Positions 16,559 through 25,277 of a DNA stretch of 64,000 nucleotides are shown here, one piece after another. Position numbers and translations under genes: made by a program. Under the pieces are notes generated by a model. It worked only from the letters and a program-made list of their open reading frames with translations, ran no database searches and was not told where the DNA came from. Origin of the DNA: Streptosporangium lutulentum (GTDB taxonomy: Bacteria; Actinomycetota; Actinomycetes; Streptosporangiales; Streptosporangiaceae); contig NZ_JAUSQU010000002.1 in NCBI RefSeq assembly GCF_030811455.1, positions 1 to 64,000 on the forward strand. The letters are read 5' to 3'. Every line of letters begins with the position of its first letter. Positions within the stretch are counted from its first letter, which is position 1.

Positions 16559-16577
16559 TGTTGTTCGCCCGCCCGCG

Positions 16578-17759
16578 TCAGCCGGTCAGGCGGGCTGCAG
16601 CGTCGGTCTTCGCATGAGCAGGCGCGTCATAGACGCTCGCGCCTTTGACGTGCATCCACGTGAGGATCCGCGCCAGGGCCGTGGTCTGCCGGTCATCGCC
16701 AGGGCGGGTTTTGCCGACCTGGCGCTGCATAAAGACCTCGTCGCCGAGCTCGGCCCGGACCTCGGCCAGGGTCTTGCCGTCCATGGGGCCGGCGATGTGA
16801 GGCGGCACGGTGCCGGGCCTGGCCGGTGGCAGTGCAGCGGCCGCGCCGGTCATCGCGTGGCGCATGGCGTAGATGCGGCGGTGAAGAGTGCGAGCCGCCT
16901 CATCAGCCTGGCCGCCCTGCGCGGCCAGGCCGACGTGGTCGCCACCTTCGAGGCACCCATCGGCATAGCGGCGCTCGATCTCGGCGGTCACCGATCCGAG
17001 AACGCTCTGCAGGCGCTCGGCGACCTCCTCCAGGCCGTCGAGCGCAGCGGCCAGGTCTGCGGGTGAGTCACCGCCACGGTTCATCCACTCGCACGCGTAG
17101 CGCTCCAGGCGTTCGGCGGCGTCCCAGATCGGGGCGGCCGGGGTGCCCGGGGCGACGTCGCCGACACGGACCACGCTCTGGCCGCTGGCACGCAGACTCA
17201 GCCGGTCGCCGGTCACGGGCCCGGGCAGGCTGTGCGTCACCATGCGGCCGTTGTCGTCGCGGGGCCGCTCTCCCGGACCGGGCAGCACGCCGCCGGGGGA
17301 CGCGCACCAGTGGTGACGCTCGGGGTAAAGGATCTCGTAGGCCTGGCGCTGACTCGGGGTCGCATCCCCCCAGGGCGAAGGCACCGCGGGGACCGCTCCG
17401 GACTCGTGCGCGGTACGGCCTGCCCAGTCGACCAGCCGGTGCAGGTCGTAGGTCGCGGCATCGGCGATCTCGGCGAGCGGTCCGCTCGGCTTGTCGCGCA
17501 GGGAGTCGCCTTCTGCGAACGCAGAGACGCCATGCCCTCGGGCCAGCCGCTCGGCGCGGCCGATGTGGTGCGTCGCGGCGTCCAGGTGGCGGGCGAGCAT
17601 CATGGCTACTGGGGCGGGCACCCGGGCGGCGGGCACGTCGTCGGCGAGGATGGGCGGGGCGTCCTGCTCGGCCAGGCGGCGGGCGGCCTCGGCGTACGGT
17701 TCGTTGTGCTGCTGCATGCGGCGGCGGATGTCGCGCTTGCGGGACTTGTCGCTGGTCAT
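16578..17759 (-). CDS. plasmid-type hypothetical protein
   Basis: 393 residues. The N-terminus MTSDKSRKRDIRRRMQQHNE followed by PYAEAARRLAEQ is a motif repeatedly found at the start of actinobacterial plasmid and conjugation proteins. The rest is helical with no recognised domain. Segments of note are DAATYDLHRLVDWAGRTAHE, RLERYACEWMNRGGDSPADL and a C-terminal KTLAEVRAELGDEVFMQRQV. Its neighbours (rep, KfrA-like protein) support a backbone maintenance or transfer role. Confidence 0.65.
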   Translation of the reverse strand: MTSDKSRKRDIRRRMQQHNEPYAEAARRLAEQDAPPILADDVPAARVPAPVAMMLARHLDAATHHIGRAERLARGHGVSAFAEGDSLRDKPSGPLAEIADAATYDLHRLVDWAGRTAHESGAVPAVPSPWGDATPSQRQAYEILYPERHHWCASPGGVLPGPGERPRDDNGRMVTHSLPGPVTGDRLSLRASGQSVVRVGDVAPGTPAAPIWDAAERLERYACEWMNRGGDSPADLAAALDGLEEVAERLQSVLGSVTAEIERRYADGCLEGGDHVGLAAQGGQADEAARTLHRRIYAMRHAMTGAAAALPPARPGTVPPHIAGPMDGKTLAEVRAELGDEVFMQRQVGKTRPGDDRQTTALARILTWMHVKGASVYDAPAHAKTDAAARLTG

Positions 17760-17957
17760 GATCGGGTCCTCTCAGCGGAGGTGCCCACGTCACCCCGCCA
17801 AGGAAAGATCACGAAAGCCAGGCAGGGGAAGATCGGTACGCGAGTCGGAGACCCTTGTCCTCGTTGCCGTCGGCGACGTGGGCGCCGAACGGCTCGGAAG
17901 CGGGCAGGCGTAGCTGCCACTACCTCCGCAGGGTAGACCAGAGCCCCGACGTTTTCA

Positions 17958-18611
17958 TCAGGATCCGGACCTCAGTTCGCTCACGGTGGAAGTGAGCTGG
18001 GTTTCCAGCATGGACTGGTGCGCGGTGAATATCCGGCCCTGGTAGGTCATCTCGAGATAGGCGGCCAGCACGGCGTAGGTGTCCGCCCGCACCCACTCGG
18101 CCCGCTTGGCATCGTCGGCCCCTACGAGAGGGGGGAAGCTCTCCCGGCTGGTGGTACCCAAGTGGAGCCGGGAAGGCACCGTCACCATCCACGCCTCATC
18201 ACTCGCTCTGGGGTCTGGCACGTACCGCGCCGGAAGCACCTGCCAAGGCAGTCCGGTCAAGATCAGGCCGGTCTCCTCCTTTAGTTCGCGGACCGCCGCC
18301 TGGGCCGGGTCCTCCCCCGAGTCCACATAGCCTCCGGGCAGTGCCCACCCGTGGCCGTCGGACCGCTCAACCATGACCAGCCACCGGCGGGCGGCTTCGT
18401 CGGTGGCGGTCACCACGGCGTCCGCGCAGACCTGCTCCCCCCAGTGGCCCAACTCGTTGCGGCCGTGCCTGATGCCGGTCTTCTGGCAGGGGTTGACCGG
18501 GCGGCCGTCGACGACCCGGAACGGGATGGCGGCGGAACGCTGCCGGGCGGCCCAGTCGATCTCCGTGGGGTCCTCCTGCGAGTCCGCCCACCCTTCCCGG
18601 ACGCCCCTTGG
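17958..18611 (-). pseudogene. NUDIX hydrolase gene truncated at its 5' end
   Basis: The Nudix box is intact ([20 protein letters not shown], then ETGL), so the fold would hydrolyse a nucleoside-diphosphate compound such as ADP-ribose. Homology-like sequence continues upstream of the first usable start (TTG at 18452): [20 protein letters not shown] and [20 protein letters not shown] are typical family N-terminal text. That frame meets TAG at 18612-18614 with no ATG or GTG. A 377-bp repeat element begins at 18616. The simplest reading is that the element cut off the promoter and start codon. Residual translation from TTG 18452 (164 aa) is possible. Confidence 0.7.
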
Positions 18612-18615
18612 CTAG

Positions 18616-18992
18616 GACGGTTCCATTTGGCCCCTTTGGACGGCTTGACCTGGGACCACTTGGCGATCATCGGAAAATCGGGGTGACGGCTTGATTTGGC
18701 CCCACCCCGGTCGGTCGGGAGCGCCGACGACAGCACGGTCTGTGAACCCGGGGACTGCCGTCCCCGGACCCCTGCCAGGCGAGGGCATCGCCCGCCCAGC
18801 GGGCGCGGGGGCTGGCGACGTGCAGGGCGGGCGACACCCTCGCGCCGAACCACGGCGTTGAGGCCCTCGGGAACCTCTGGACGTCGCATCTCGGGTTGGG
18901 GCCAGCTCAGGCCGACATCGAGTTTCCGAGATCAACAACGAGGTCGAGTGGGTCCAGCTCAAGCCGTCCGAGTGGGGCCGTTTCAAGCCGTC
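18616..18992. mobile_element. MITE-like IS remnant with three inverted boxes at each end
   Basis: Left boxes: GACGGTTCCATTTGGCCCC (from 18616), GACGGCTTGACCTGGGACCA (from 18639), GACGGCTTGATTTGGCCCC (from 18685). Right boxes in opposite orientation end TCAGGCCGAC (18916), GCTCAAGCCGTC (18968) and TTTCAAGCCGTC (18992). Paired boxes match about 80%. Multi-box inverted ends are typical of IS21-family elements. The 180 bp between them has no transposase, so this is a non-autonomous or internally deleted copy. Confidence 0.65.
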
Positions 18993-19091
18993 ATAACCAG
19001 CCCATATCGAACACGTCGGGGTGTGTGTACGTCGTCATGCGTACTCTTCCTCTCACATCAAGGCCGGGGATGGCCCACTGTTCTCCGATGC

Positions 19092-19172
19092 GATGACATG
19101 AGCCAGGCCGGTCCAGAGGGCGACGAGCATCGTGTCGCTGTGGCGCTGGTCGCCGGCCGGGCTCATGTCATC
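19092..19172. repeat. 81-nt extended hairpin 3' of the KfrA-like gene
   Basis: The outer arms GATGACATGAGCC (19092-19104) and GGCTCATGTCATC (19160-19172) pair perfectly. Inside, GCCGG/CCGGC, CCAG/CTGG and GCGAC/GTCGC can continue the stem. It follows the minus-strand gene ending at 19196 and may be its terminator. Its length suggests a structured RNA or a replication/transfer site as alternatives. Confidence 0.55.
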
Positions 19173-19195
19173 TCCGGTACGGGTAGCTGGGTAGG

Positions 19196-20239
19196 TCAGG
19201 ACCGGCCTGTTTTGTCGGTGGTGCGCAGCGCGGCCTCGGCGGCGGCCCGCTGAGTCCGCTCGTGGGCCAGCGCCTCGCGCACGGCCTCGGTGGCGGAGCG
19301 GGCGGCGGCCATCTCAACGGCGTGGGCCTGGCGGAAGTCGGCCAGGTCGGCCTGCAGGGCGTCGGCCTGCTCCCGGACGGTGGCGAGCTCGGCGCGTACC
19401 TGCTCAGCGCGCATCTGCTCAGCGGCGACCTGATCGGCCGCCTCCTGGCGTACCCGGCGCAGCTCGTCGGCGTGCTCGGCGCGGACGGCGGCCAGCTGGC
19501 CGGCCGCCTCCTCACGCACCTGGGCCAGTTCGGCGCGGTGGGTCTTCTCCAGCTCCCGGTTGCTCTTGGCCAGGGCCTCGGCGCGCTCGAACTCCTTTTG
19601 CTGCAGGGACAGGGCGTGGGCGGCGGCCGCGGTCTGGTCGGCGGCCTTCTGCTCGGCGGCAGCGCGCCGGCCTTCGTGCTCGACCACCCGCATCCAGGCA
19701 TCGCCGACCTGGCGCTCGCGCTCGGCCTCGGCGTCGCGGGCCAGCCGCTCGGCGACCCGCCGGGCCTCTACCGCAGTGTCTTTGTCGGCGACGGCGGCCG
19801 CCGCCTGGCGCACGGCCCGCTCGCGCCCGGCCTCGGCCTGAGCGGCCTGCGCCAAGGCCTCGGTCGCCTCCCGCTCGGCCTCGCCGATCCGCACCAGCGT
19901 GGTGTCGCGGATGGTGGTGGCGTGCCGGGTGTGGGCGCCCAGTGCGGTGGCCAGCGCGGCCAGGTCGGTCTGCACCGCGCTGGTCGCCTCCAGCACCGGG
20001 CCCGCGGCCACCGCGTATAGGGCCAGCGCCCCATCCAGGCCGGCGGCCTGAGCACCGCGCCGTTCCTCGGCCGCCTTGGCCTTACAGGTCTTGCCGTCCT
20101 CCCACACCCGCTCGGGCGGGCCGCAGTATTCGCGGGGCCGTCCGGCGCCGGTGTAGGCGATGCGCCGGTCGCACCGGGAGTAGCCGCACGCGCGGCCGTC
20201 TTGGTCGGCCGGGCCGGTGGTGCTGGTCGTCTCTGTCAT
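19196..20239 (-). CDS. KfrA-like plasmid coiled-coil DNA-binding protein
   Basis: 347 residues. The N-terminal 55 residues contain cysteines suited to metal binding (CGYSRCDRRIAYTGAGRPRE, YCGPPE, KTCKAKA). Residues about 70-345 are a near-continuous alanine/glutamate/arginine coiled coil (for example REEAAGQLAAVRAEHADELR). This matches plasmid KfrA-type or similar nucleoid-associating proteins that support plasmid stability. The upstream region is AT-rich with repeated TCAAAACTATT sites, as expected of an autoregulated promoter. Confidence 0.65.
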   Translation of the reverse strand: MTETTSTTGPADQDGRACGYSRCDRRIAYTGAGRPREYCGPPERVWEDGKTCKAKAAEERRGAQAAGLDGALALYAVAAGPVLEATSAVQTDLAALATALGAHTRHATTIRDTTLVRIGEAEREATEALAQAAQAEAGRERAVRQAAAAVADKDTAVEARRVAERLARDAEAERERQVGDAWMRVVEHEGRRAAAEQKAADQTAAAAHALSLQQKEFERAEALAKSNRELEKTHRAELAQVREEAAGQLAAVRAEHADELRRVRQEAADQVAAEQMRAEQVRAELATVREQADALQADLADFRQAHAVEMAAARSATEAVREALAHERTQRAAAEAALRTTDKTGRS

Positions 20240-20259
20240 GCCCTCATTCTATCACTTTT

Positions 20260-20311
20260 GTTTCATCAAAACTATTAAGTATTTCGAAGTTTTCAAAAGT
20301 CAAAACTATTT
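20260..20311. promoter_or_regulatory. AT-rich promoter/operator of the KfrA-like gene
   Basis: TCAAAACTATT occurs at 20266-20276 and 20300-20310, 34 bp apart. AAAACT and AGTTTT pair across the intervening TTCGAA centre. The strong AT content and repeated 11-mer suggest binding by the adjacent coiled-coil protein. Confidence 0.5.
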
Positions 20312-20701
20312 GATCTTCATGTCATGATCGCCAAGATTTCGGGATCCAGAGAACCCGTGATCGCCGAACGGAAGGCGCGGCGAGCAAAGGGATGGGTTTG
20401 GGGCGGAATCCAGAGCCGGGCGCGCTGGCGCTCCGTCCGGGACCGATGCAGGGCTCGAAGGGCCGTGTCCCCGGACCGCTTCACGGCATCCCGACGCGGC
20501 TGGCTCAGCAGTTCGGCGCCAAGCACGCTAGAGCCGCAGCACGCTAGAGCCGCAGCACGCTCATGCTCGACGCGTCATACGGCACATCCGGCGAACACAT
20601 CCGCCAAGGGAAATACAACTCGACGGCGCTCTCACCTGCACGAATGGCCCGTACTAACAAAAAGTACGGCCGCTCTGGGACCATTTGAGAAGGGAAAGCA
20701 A

Positions 20702-20995
20702 ATGGCTTTCCCGTTCCCCCAAGAAAGACGCGTAATGAGTAATTTTGACGGTTCTGTTAATTCGCCGGATGATGTCCAAGTGCCCGATATCCGTATCCAG
20801 GGCCACGGCAACACGGTCCAGATCCACACCGGACCGGTCTCCACCTCCACCACGGTGACCAACGGCGGTGAGCCGTCCGGCGGTGGCCACGGATCGCCGG
20901 TGATCGGCTGGCTCATCAACGCTCTGCTCGCGGTCGTCGCGATCGGAGTCGCGGTCGCCCAGCTGGTCGTGACGCTGATGCACGGAGGGACGTGA
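20702..20995 (+). CDS. small C-terminally membrane-anchored protein
   Basis: 97 residues from ATG 20702 (GAAGGG upstream); ATG 20735 (MSNFDGSVNS) is an alternative. The first 60 residues are beta-prone and glycine/threonine-rich (DIRIQGHGNTVQIHTGPVST). A single membrane helix follows (GWLINALLAVVAIGVAVAQL). The GNTVQIHTGPV stretch is of the kind seen in short amyloid-like signalling motifs, but this is only a resemblance. The upstream open frame to 20324 is probably not coding; it contains a duplicated 16-bp unit CACGCTAGAGCCGCAG at about 20525-20556. Confidence 0.5.
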   Translation: MAFPFPQERRVMSNFDGSVNSPDDVQVPDIRIQGHGNTVQIHTGPVSTSTTVTNGGEPSGGGHGSPVIGWLINALLAVVAIGVAVAQLVVTLMHGGT

Positions 20996-21069
20996 GCCCA
21001 GGAGCCGGATCGGATGCGTGCACGCCTGCGGATTTCGCCATGAACACCCCATGTGACCTGCGCAGTCGT

Positions 21070-21099
21070 GACGAACTCCGCAGTGGTGCGGAGTTCGTC
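21070..21099. terminator. hairpin terminator
   Basis: A 13-bp perfect stem, GACGAACTCCGCA (21070-21082) and TGCGGAGTTCGTC (21087-21099), has a 4-nt loop. It lies downstream of the plus-strand gene ending at 20995. Confidence 0.7.
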
Positions 21100-21125
21100 G
21101 GCTGCCCCGTCACCTGACATCTGGC

Positions 21126-21156
21126 CGGTCCCGGGAACATCCGGTTTCCGGGACCG
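21126..21156. terminator. hairpin terminator of the 140-aa gene
   Basis: CGGTCCCGG (21126-21134) pairs with CCGGGACCG (21148-21156), just beyond the minus-strand stop at 21193. The same hairpin is duplicated at about 30483-30512. Confidence 0.6.
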
Positions 21157-21192
21157 CCTCCAGCTGACCGTGACCATCGGGAGGCGGGAGAA

Positions 21193-21615
21193 CTACGGTG
21201 TGCCGCCGCGCCGCAGGGCCTCGACGCCGAGCTCCAGATCGCTCGTGGCCAGCACCGTCTCGATGGTGGTCGTGGCGAGCTCGTCGGCCAGGGCGAGGAT
21301 CGCGGTGGTCTCGCGCTGTAGCTCGGCGACCAGGGCGGCGTAGCGCTCGACCTGGTTGCGCTGGACCGGGGTGAGGTCTTCCGCCGCCCAGCGCCGGCCC
21401 TGCTCGGCGAACAACGCGTTGTCCTCAGCGGTCTGGGTGAACACCTTCTTCACCCGGGCGACCGTGGCGTCATCGAGGACGCGGGGCGCGAAGCGGCCCT
21501 TCTCCAGTGCGGCCCGGTGCTCGCGAGCCGCGGTCCCGCCCTCCTTCACGTGCACGCTCAGCACGGCCAGCATGCTGAGCGGCTGCCAGATGGGCTCCTC
21601 CTGCGCTGCTGCCAT
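21193..21615 (-). CDS. hypothetical helical protein; 3' end duplicated elsewhere
   Basis: 140 residues, mainly helical: MAAAQEEPIWQPLSMLAVLS, VKKVFTQTAEDNALFAEQGR, VERYAALVAELQRETTAILA, and the C-terminal ETVLATSDLELGVEALRRGG. GAGGAG lies 9 nt before ATG 21615. No family recognised. Its 3' end and terminator recur at 30479-30606 and partly at 23489-23560, so the gene belongs to a locally duplicated family. Confidence 0.65.
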   Translation of the reverse strand: MAAAQEEPIWQPLSMLAVLSVHVKEGGTAAREHRAALEKGRFAPRVLDDATVARVKKVFTQTAEDNALFAEQGRRWAAEDLTPVQRNQVERYAALVAELQRETTAILALADELATTTIETVLATSDLELGVEALRRGGTP

Positions 21616-21930
21616 CGGATCCGTACTCCTCGCGGTGAGATGTCTCCAGATCGGGCCAGCGTAGACGTCGACCGAGGTCGCGGTCTTGGCGTCGGTCCGG
21701 GTGACTCCGATTCGAGTGTCAGGGTTTCCGCAGGTTCCGTCAGGCCCCTTCTAGTTATTAGCCAGCCAGATGCGGCAGACCGAGCGCACGTGGTGCCGCT
21801 GGAGCGGGCCGCTCCGGTCGCCGAGGAGCAAACTGGGCGCCTCGCATCGCTTGAGGTCGATCGCCGCGGTTTGCATGAGCAGGAGGTGGCGGCGACGCTG
21901 AGGGGAAGCGTCGCCGCCTATATAAGCGGG

Positions 21931-22296
21931 TCAGTTTTTGCGGGGGCGGGACGGGCGCCGACCTGCACGGGTGAGGAAAGAGCTGTGGCATCGCCACAGC
22001 CATACTGCGGCGATCAGGAAAATACCGGCGATGAGTGCGACAACCCACGCCGGGTCCAGTCCCGCTCCAGGGGCCAGGTACAGCACGGTCGCCGGCGCGC
22101 CGAGCACAAGAGCCACGGCGGTTACGATCCGGCCAACCATGTTGATCATGTTGCTTGTCTCACGCGCGGGCACCTGAGCGCGCAGCTCCCCTTTCAAGGG
22201 GGCCGCGCTGATAACCAGCCAGGCCGAAGCCGAGGGCTCTTCAGCTGGCTCCGTGGGAGTGCCAGGCGGGGGACTCACGGTGGGCTCTATAGACAT
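21931..22296 (-). CDS. small two-helix membrane protein
   Basis: From ATG 22296, which follows GAGGAG at good spacing, it is 121 residues. The N-terminus is proline/glutamate-rich (SPPPGTPTEPAEEPSAS). Two membrane helices follow (NMVGRIVTAVALVLGAPATV; DPAWVVALIAGIFLIAAVWL). The tail is basic (TRAGRRPSRPRKN). Function unknown. The open frame upstream to 22458 is not supported by a ribosome site. Confidence 0.6.
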   Translation of the reverse strand: MSIEPTVSPPPGTPTEPAEEPSASAWLVISAAPLKGELRAQVPARETSNMINMVGRIVTAVALVLGAPATVLYLAPGAGLDPAWVVALIAGIFLIAAVWLWRCHSSFLTRAGRRPSRPRKN

Positions 22297-22735
22297 CGAG
22301 GGATTCTCCTCGTCGCGCTCGACATGGGCGCTGCACCACAGATGGTGCAGGTCGTACCAATTTCTCTTGCATAGGCACGCTTTCCTCGGAGAGACGTCAC
22401 GGTGACCTCGGGCAGGTTCGCGTGAGGAACGTGCGTTCGGATCACCGTGATCCGGCACCGACTATAGACCATGAAGCAGCAAATCACTGCTCTTCATGTT
22501 ACGAATGCACATACCCTGCCTGTATGATCAACAGTAATAAGCTGTAAGTATTATGCCTATGGACTGGCGAACCCGTGTAGTCATGTGACACGGTAAATGG
22601 ATGGGCGAGGCGGAGGTGATTCCCTCCATCCCCGGCCCTTCCAACTTCCCGACCCTCCACCGCCCGACTTCCGCCACCCGACCTCTCCCCAGCGCCAGTC
22701 CATGCGTGAACAGACCTGCAAGGGAGCCCCGACAA

Positions 22736-22984
22736 ATGTCCTCCATCACCGGTGAAGGCGTGTCGCCTCGGCAGGCCGTTGCTGAACGGATTACTACTGC
22801 GCTCATTCCGAAGTCCACGGAAGCGTTGCAGCGCTCCCAGGACCGCACCGGCCTGACCAAGACAGACATCGTCAACCGCGCTATCGCTTTGTACGACTAC
22901 ATCGATGAGCAGCTGAGCTCCGGCAAGGAGCTACTGCTTCGTGACAGTGAGAGCGGCGAAGTCCAAGTGATCAGGCTGCTGTGA
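22736..22984 (+). CDS. RHH-like small DNA-binding protein
   Basis: 82 residues from ATG 22736 (MSSITGEGVSPRQAVAERIT). LIPKSTEALQRSQDRTGLTK and TDIVNRAIALYDYIDEQLS read as a ribbon-helix-helix or similar compact domain. The C-terminal LLLRDSESGEVQVIRLL is a conserved-looking beta hairpin found in short Streptomyces-type proteins. The gene stands alone and its stop lies inside a terminator hairpin. Likely a regulator; target unknown. Confidence 0.65.
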   Translation: MSSITGEGVSPRQAVAERITTALIPKSTEALQRSQDRTGLTKTDIVNRAIALYDYIDEQLSSGKELLLRDSESGEVQVIRLL

Positions 22985-23000
22985 CTCCCGCAGCCTGATC
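22969..23000. terminator. terminator overlapping the RHH-like gene stop
   Basis: GATCAGGCTGC (22969-22979) and GCAGCCTGATC (22990-23000) form an 11-bp perfect stem with a 10-nt loop that includes the stop codon. Confidence 0.7.
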
Positions 23001-23013
23001 TACTGAGCGTCGA

Positions 23014-23060
23014 AGCGCCGCCGCGGTGGCACTGTCCACAGTGATCGTCGCGTCGGCGCT
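23014..23060. repeat. long imperfect hairpin
   Basis: AGCGCCG, CGCG and CACTGT on the left pair in order with ACAGTG, CGCG and CGGCGCT on the right, closing on CC. It is a second structured element directly after the preceding terminator; purpose unclear. Confidence 0.4.
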
Positions 23061-23185
23061 TCACCTTTCCTTCCCCAAAACGATCACCGAAGGTCTCTCC
23101 CAGTGCCAAAGCTCGGGCCCTGCCAAGACCAGCGTTGCGCGGTTGTGGGGCCGAGTTCGTCACCTACTGCCTGACGCCTGACCGA

Positions 23186-23440
23186 TCACGGGAAGGCGAG
23201 CTGTCCGTGACCGGTCAGGCGGCGATCAATGGTGTGGTCGAAATCCTCAGAGGGTGGCCTCTTGCTAACGGAGAGCACCTTTCCTGTTGCGACATCCATG
23301 GTCACATAGGTTTGACCAGCAGCAACGGTCTGATCAACAGCCGTGGCGACGGGTGACACCAGGAGAGCTGAGCACATCACCGATGCCATCGAAAAGGGCA
23401 GGGCGAGTCGTCCGACTGCTGCTGAGAATGACACGCGCAT
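23186..23440 (-). CDS. small secreted protein
   Basis: 84 residues from ATG 23440, with GGAG 5 nt upstream. The N-terminus MRVSFSAAVGRLALPFSMAS followed by VMCSALLVSPVATA is a plausible signal peptide with cleavage near ATA-VD. The mature part (AAGQTYVTMDVATGKVLSVS) matches a pattern of short exported actinobacterial proteins. Function unknown. Confidence 0.6.
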   Translation of the reverse strand: MRVSFSAAVGRLALPFSMASVMCSALLVSPVATAVDQTVAAGQTYVTMDVATGKVLSVSKRPPSEDFDHTIDRRLTGHGQLAFP

Positions 23441-23488
23441 GGTTTCTCCGAACTGAGAGTTTGGCACTGCTGGTATCGATCGAGGTGG

Positions 23489-23560
23489 GAGAGCCATAGC
23501 GTGCCGCCGCGCCACAAGGCCTTGACGCCGAGCTTCAGGTCGCTCGTGGCCAGCGGTGCA
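23489..23560 (-). pseudogene. remnant copy of the 3' end of the 21193-21615 gene
   Basis: The segment containing GTGCCGCCGCGCCACAAGG and GACGCCGAGCTTCAGGTCGC closely matches the 3' end at 21193-21255. The reading would end LATSDLKLGVKALWRGGT. No complete gene is present, so this is a decayed fragment. Confidence 0.5.
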
Positions 23561-23661
23561 GACCGGAGCGATACCCACGGTGGAGGCCTCGGGCCGTTCG
23601 ATGATGAACAGGCTGTTGTGAGGGCCAGGACCGGCCTGGCGAGGCGGCTGCGGTCCTCCGC

Positions 23662-24699
23662 TCACGCCAAATCAGCGAAGTCACGCACCGTTGCTGAGCC
23701 TGATCCAACAACGTAGGTCCCGCTCCCCACGCCGACCTCTTCTGAGCGCATCTTGAGATCTTCGACGTTCAGCTCTGGTGGCCAGAGCGTTCCACACTCA
23801 GACCAGCGCACGCCCTCCATATCAATATCGATCAAGCTGGCGGCGCGTAAATCAGCTGTGGTGAAGTCATTTAAGAAGGCCTGTAGCGAGTCCTCCTGGC
23901 AGATCGATACATCTTGGCCCAGCACTTCACCGATGACCCGCCGGACCCTCTGCGCGTACAAATTGACGAGGTCATGGACGCGATCGAGGGCGAGAGCAAG
24001 AGCGAGAGCAAGAGCGAGAGCGTGGTCGAGGACGAGGACGAGGCGGAGATTGCGGGCGCGGGCGAGACCGAAGATGCGGGCGCGGCCGAAGCCGAGGACA
24101 AGGGCTCGGACGAGGTCATGTGCACGGTCGAAGGCGCAGGCGAGGACGGGATCGAGGACGCGGACGAGGTCGCGATCGCGGTCTTGGACGAGGTTTCGGA
24201 CGAGGGCGAGGTCGCCTTTGAGGTCGCGGGCGCGGGCGAGGGCGAGGTCGAGGTCGAGGTCGCGGGCGAGGTCGCGTTTGAGGTCGCGGGCGAGATCGTG
24301 GGTAAAGCTGTAAGCGAGGGTGAGGTCATGGTCGAGGGCAAGAACGAGGGCGAGCTCACGAGATACCGCTACGACGTTGGGGTGGCGCCGTAGTGTCAGG
24401 CGGACTTGTGGGCTGATCGAATGCGGAGTCTGCTCCAGGGGGGTGAGGTTCTGCTTTTCTGCGTGCGTTCTCGGCTGGGTAGTCGGCGAGTGCAGGATCG
24501 CGGCGAGGCCAGCTTCGACGTCGAGGATGGTGTCGAGGTCGTCCACAAGGGCGGTGTGACGGGATGGAAGGAGAGCCTCACGCAGGCCGGCTTCGACGTC
24601 GAGAACGGTGTCGAGGTCCCTCATGAGGGAGATCTGGTGTTCTTCAAGCCAGTGGTCGACGGTCTCCTCGTGGTGACCGGGCTGATGGTGGATGCTCAC
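23662..24699 (-). CDS. WPP-tail protein with repetitive leucine/aspartate region (sigma cassette A)
   Basis: 345 residues from GTG 24699, which overlaps the sigma-factor stop as GTGA. Two N-terminal units share DLDTVLDVEAGL and DLDTILDVEAGL. The middle (about residues 105-265) is a low-complexity run of short units such as DLARDLKRDLARDLDLDLAL and LALALALALA, encoded by hexanucleotide-like repeats. The C-terminus has GVRW...TLWPPELN...SEEVG...GTYVVGSG, shared with the protein at 36116-36931. It is the third gene of a cassette that occurs twice in the window. A regulator or partner of the coupled sigma factor is likely but unproven. Confidence 0.6.
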   Translation of the reverse strand: MSIHHQPGHHEETVDHWLEEHQISLMRDLDTVLDVEAGLREALLPSRHTALVDDLDTILDVEAGLAAILHSPTTQPRTHAEKQNLTPLEQTPHSISPQVRLTLRRHPNVVAVSRELALVLALDHDLTLAYSFTHDLARDLKRDLARDLDLDLALARARDLKGDLALVRNLVQDRDRDLVRVLDPVLACAFDRAHDLVRALVLGFGRARIFGLARARNLRLVLVLDHALALALALALALDRVHDLVNLYAQRVRRVIGEVLGQDVSICQEDSLQAFLNDFTTADLRAASLIDIDMEGVRWSECGTLWPPELNVEDLKMRSEEVGVGSGTYVVGSGSATVRDFADLA

Positions 24700-25277
24700 T
24701 GTTCCCCGTCCCTTGTCATGAGGTGCTGGGCTGTAGCGCGGCGGGCTTTCTTCAGGCTCGCGCTGACCGCGTTCGGAGTGATGCGGAGCTGTTCGGCGAT
24801 CTCGGAGGGGGTGTAACCGCTGAGCGTCCAGGCCAGGACCTGGCGCTGACGGTGCGGGAGGCTCCGTAAAATCCCAAGCGTGTCGTGCTGGGCTTCCCAT
24901 TCCGCGGCGGCGTTGTCACAGGGAAGCAGTGCTGTCGCTTCGGGGACGTGTTCGAGGGGCTCCTCATGGGCGCTGGCCACCATGCGAACCAAGGCGCGTG
25001 AGGCCACTGTGTGAACCCATGCCTTCGGCTGATTAATCTCACCCCAGCGCTGATACGCCTTGATCATGGTCTCCTGGGCGATGTCGGTGGCGACAGGTAA
25101 CGCCGCACCCTGGTTAACCAGAAAGCCGACCAGCTGGCAGAGGGTAGAGCGGTAAAAGGAGGAGAACTCCTCATCGATCGCGAGCCGCGCCGCGCTGCGT
25201 TCCTCAAGCGTGCCATGGCGGCTCGCAGCTGGGGAGGCCGGGGATGTGGTGCGCTCCGACGGGTCATGATCGCTCAC
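24696..25277 (-). CDS. ECF-type RNA polymerase sigma factor (sigma cassette A)
   Basis: 193 residues. Region 2: FSSFYRSTLCQLVGFLVNQG, DIAQETMIKAYQRWGEINQP, KAWVHTVASRALVRM. Region 4: LRSLPHRQRQVLAWTLSGYT, PSEIAEQLRITPNAVSASLK. This directs RNA polymerase to a specific promoter set. Overlaps of 4 nt on both sides (upstream membrane-protein gene, downstream WPP-tail gene) indicate one translationally coupled operon. No classical anti-sigma (ZAS) domain is seen in either neighbour. Confidence 0.9.
   Translation of the reverse strand: MSDHDPSERTTSPASPAASRHGTLEERSAARLAIDEEFSSFYRSTLCQLVGFLVNQGAALPVATDIAQETMIKAYQRWGEINQPKAWVHTVASRALVRMVASAHEEPLEHVPEATALLPCDNAAAEWEAQHDTLGILRSLPHRQRQVLAWTLSGYTPSEIAEQLRITPNAVSASLKKARRATAQHLMTRDGEQ

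Noticed and set aside
20324-20701. Upstream extension of the small membrane protein to 223 residues
   Set aside because: Arginine/serine-rich text without domain character; ribosome-site evidence favours ATG 20702 or 20735.
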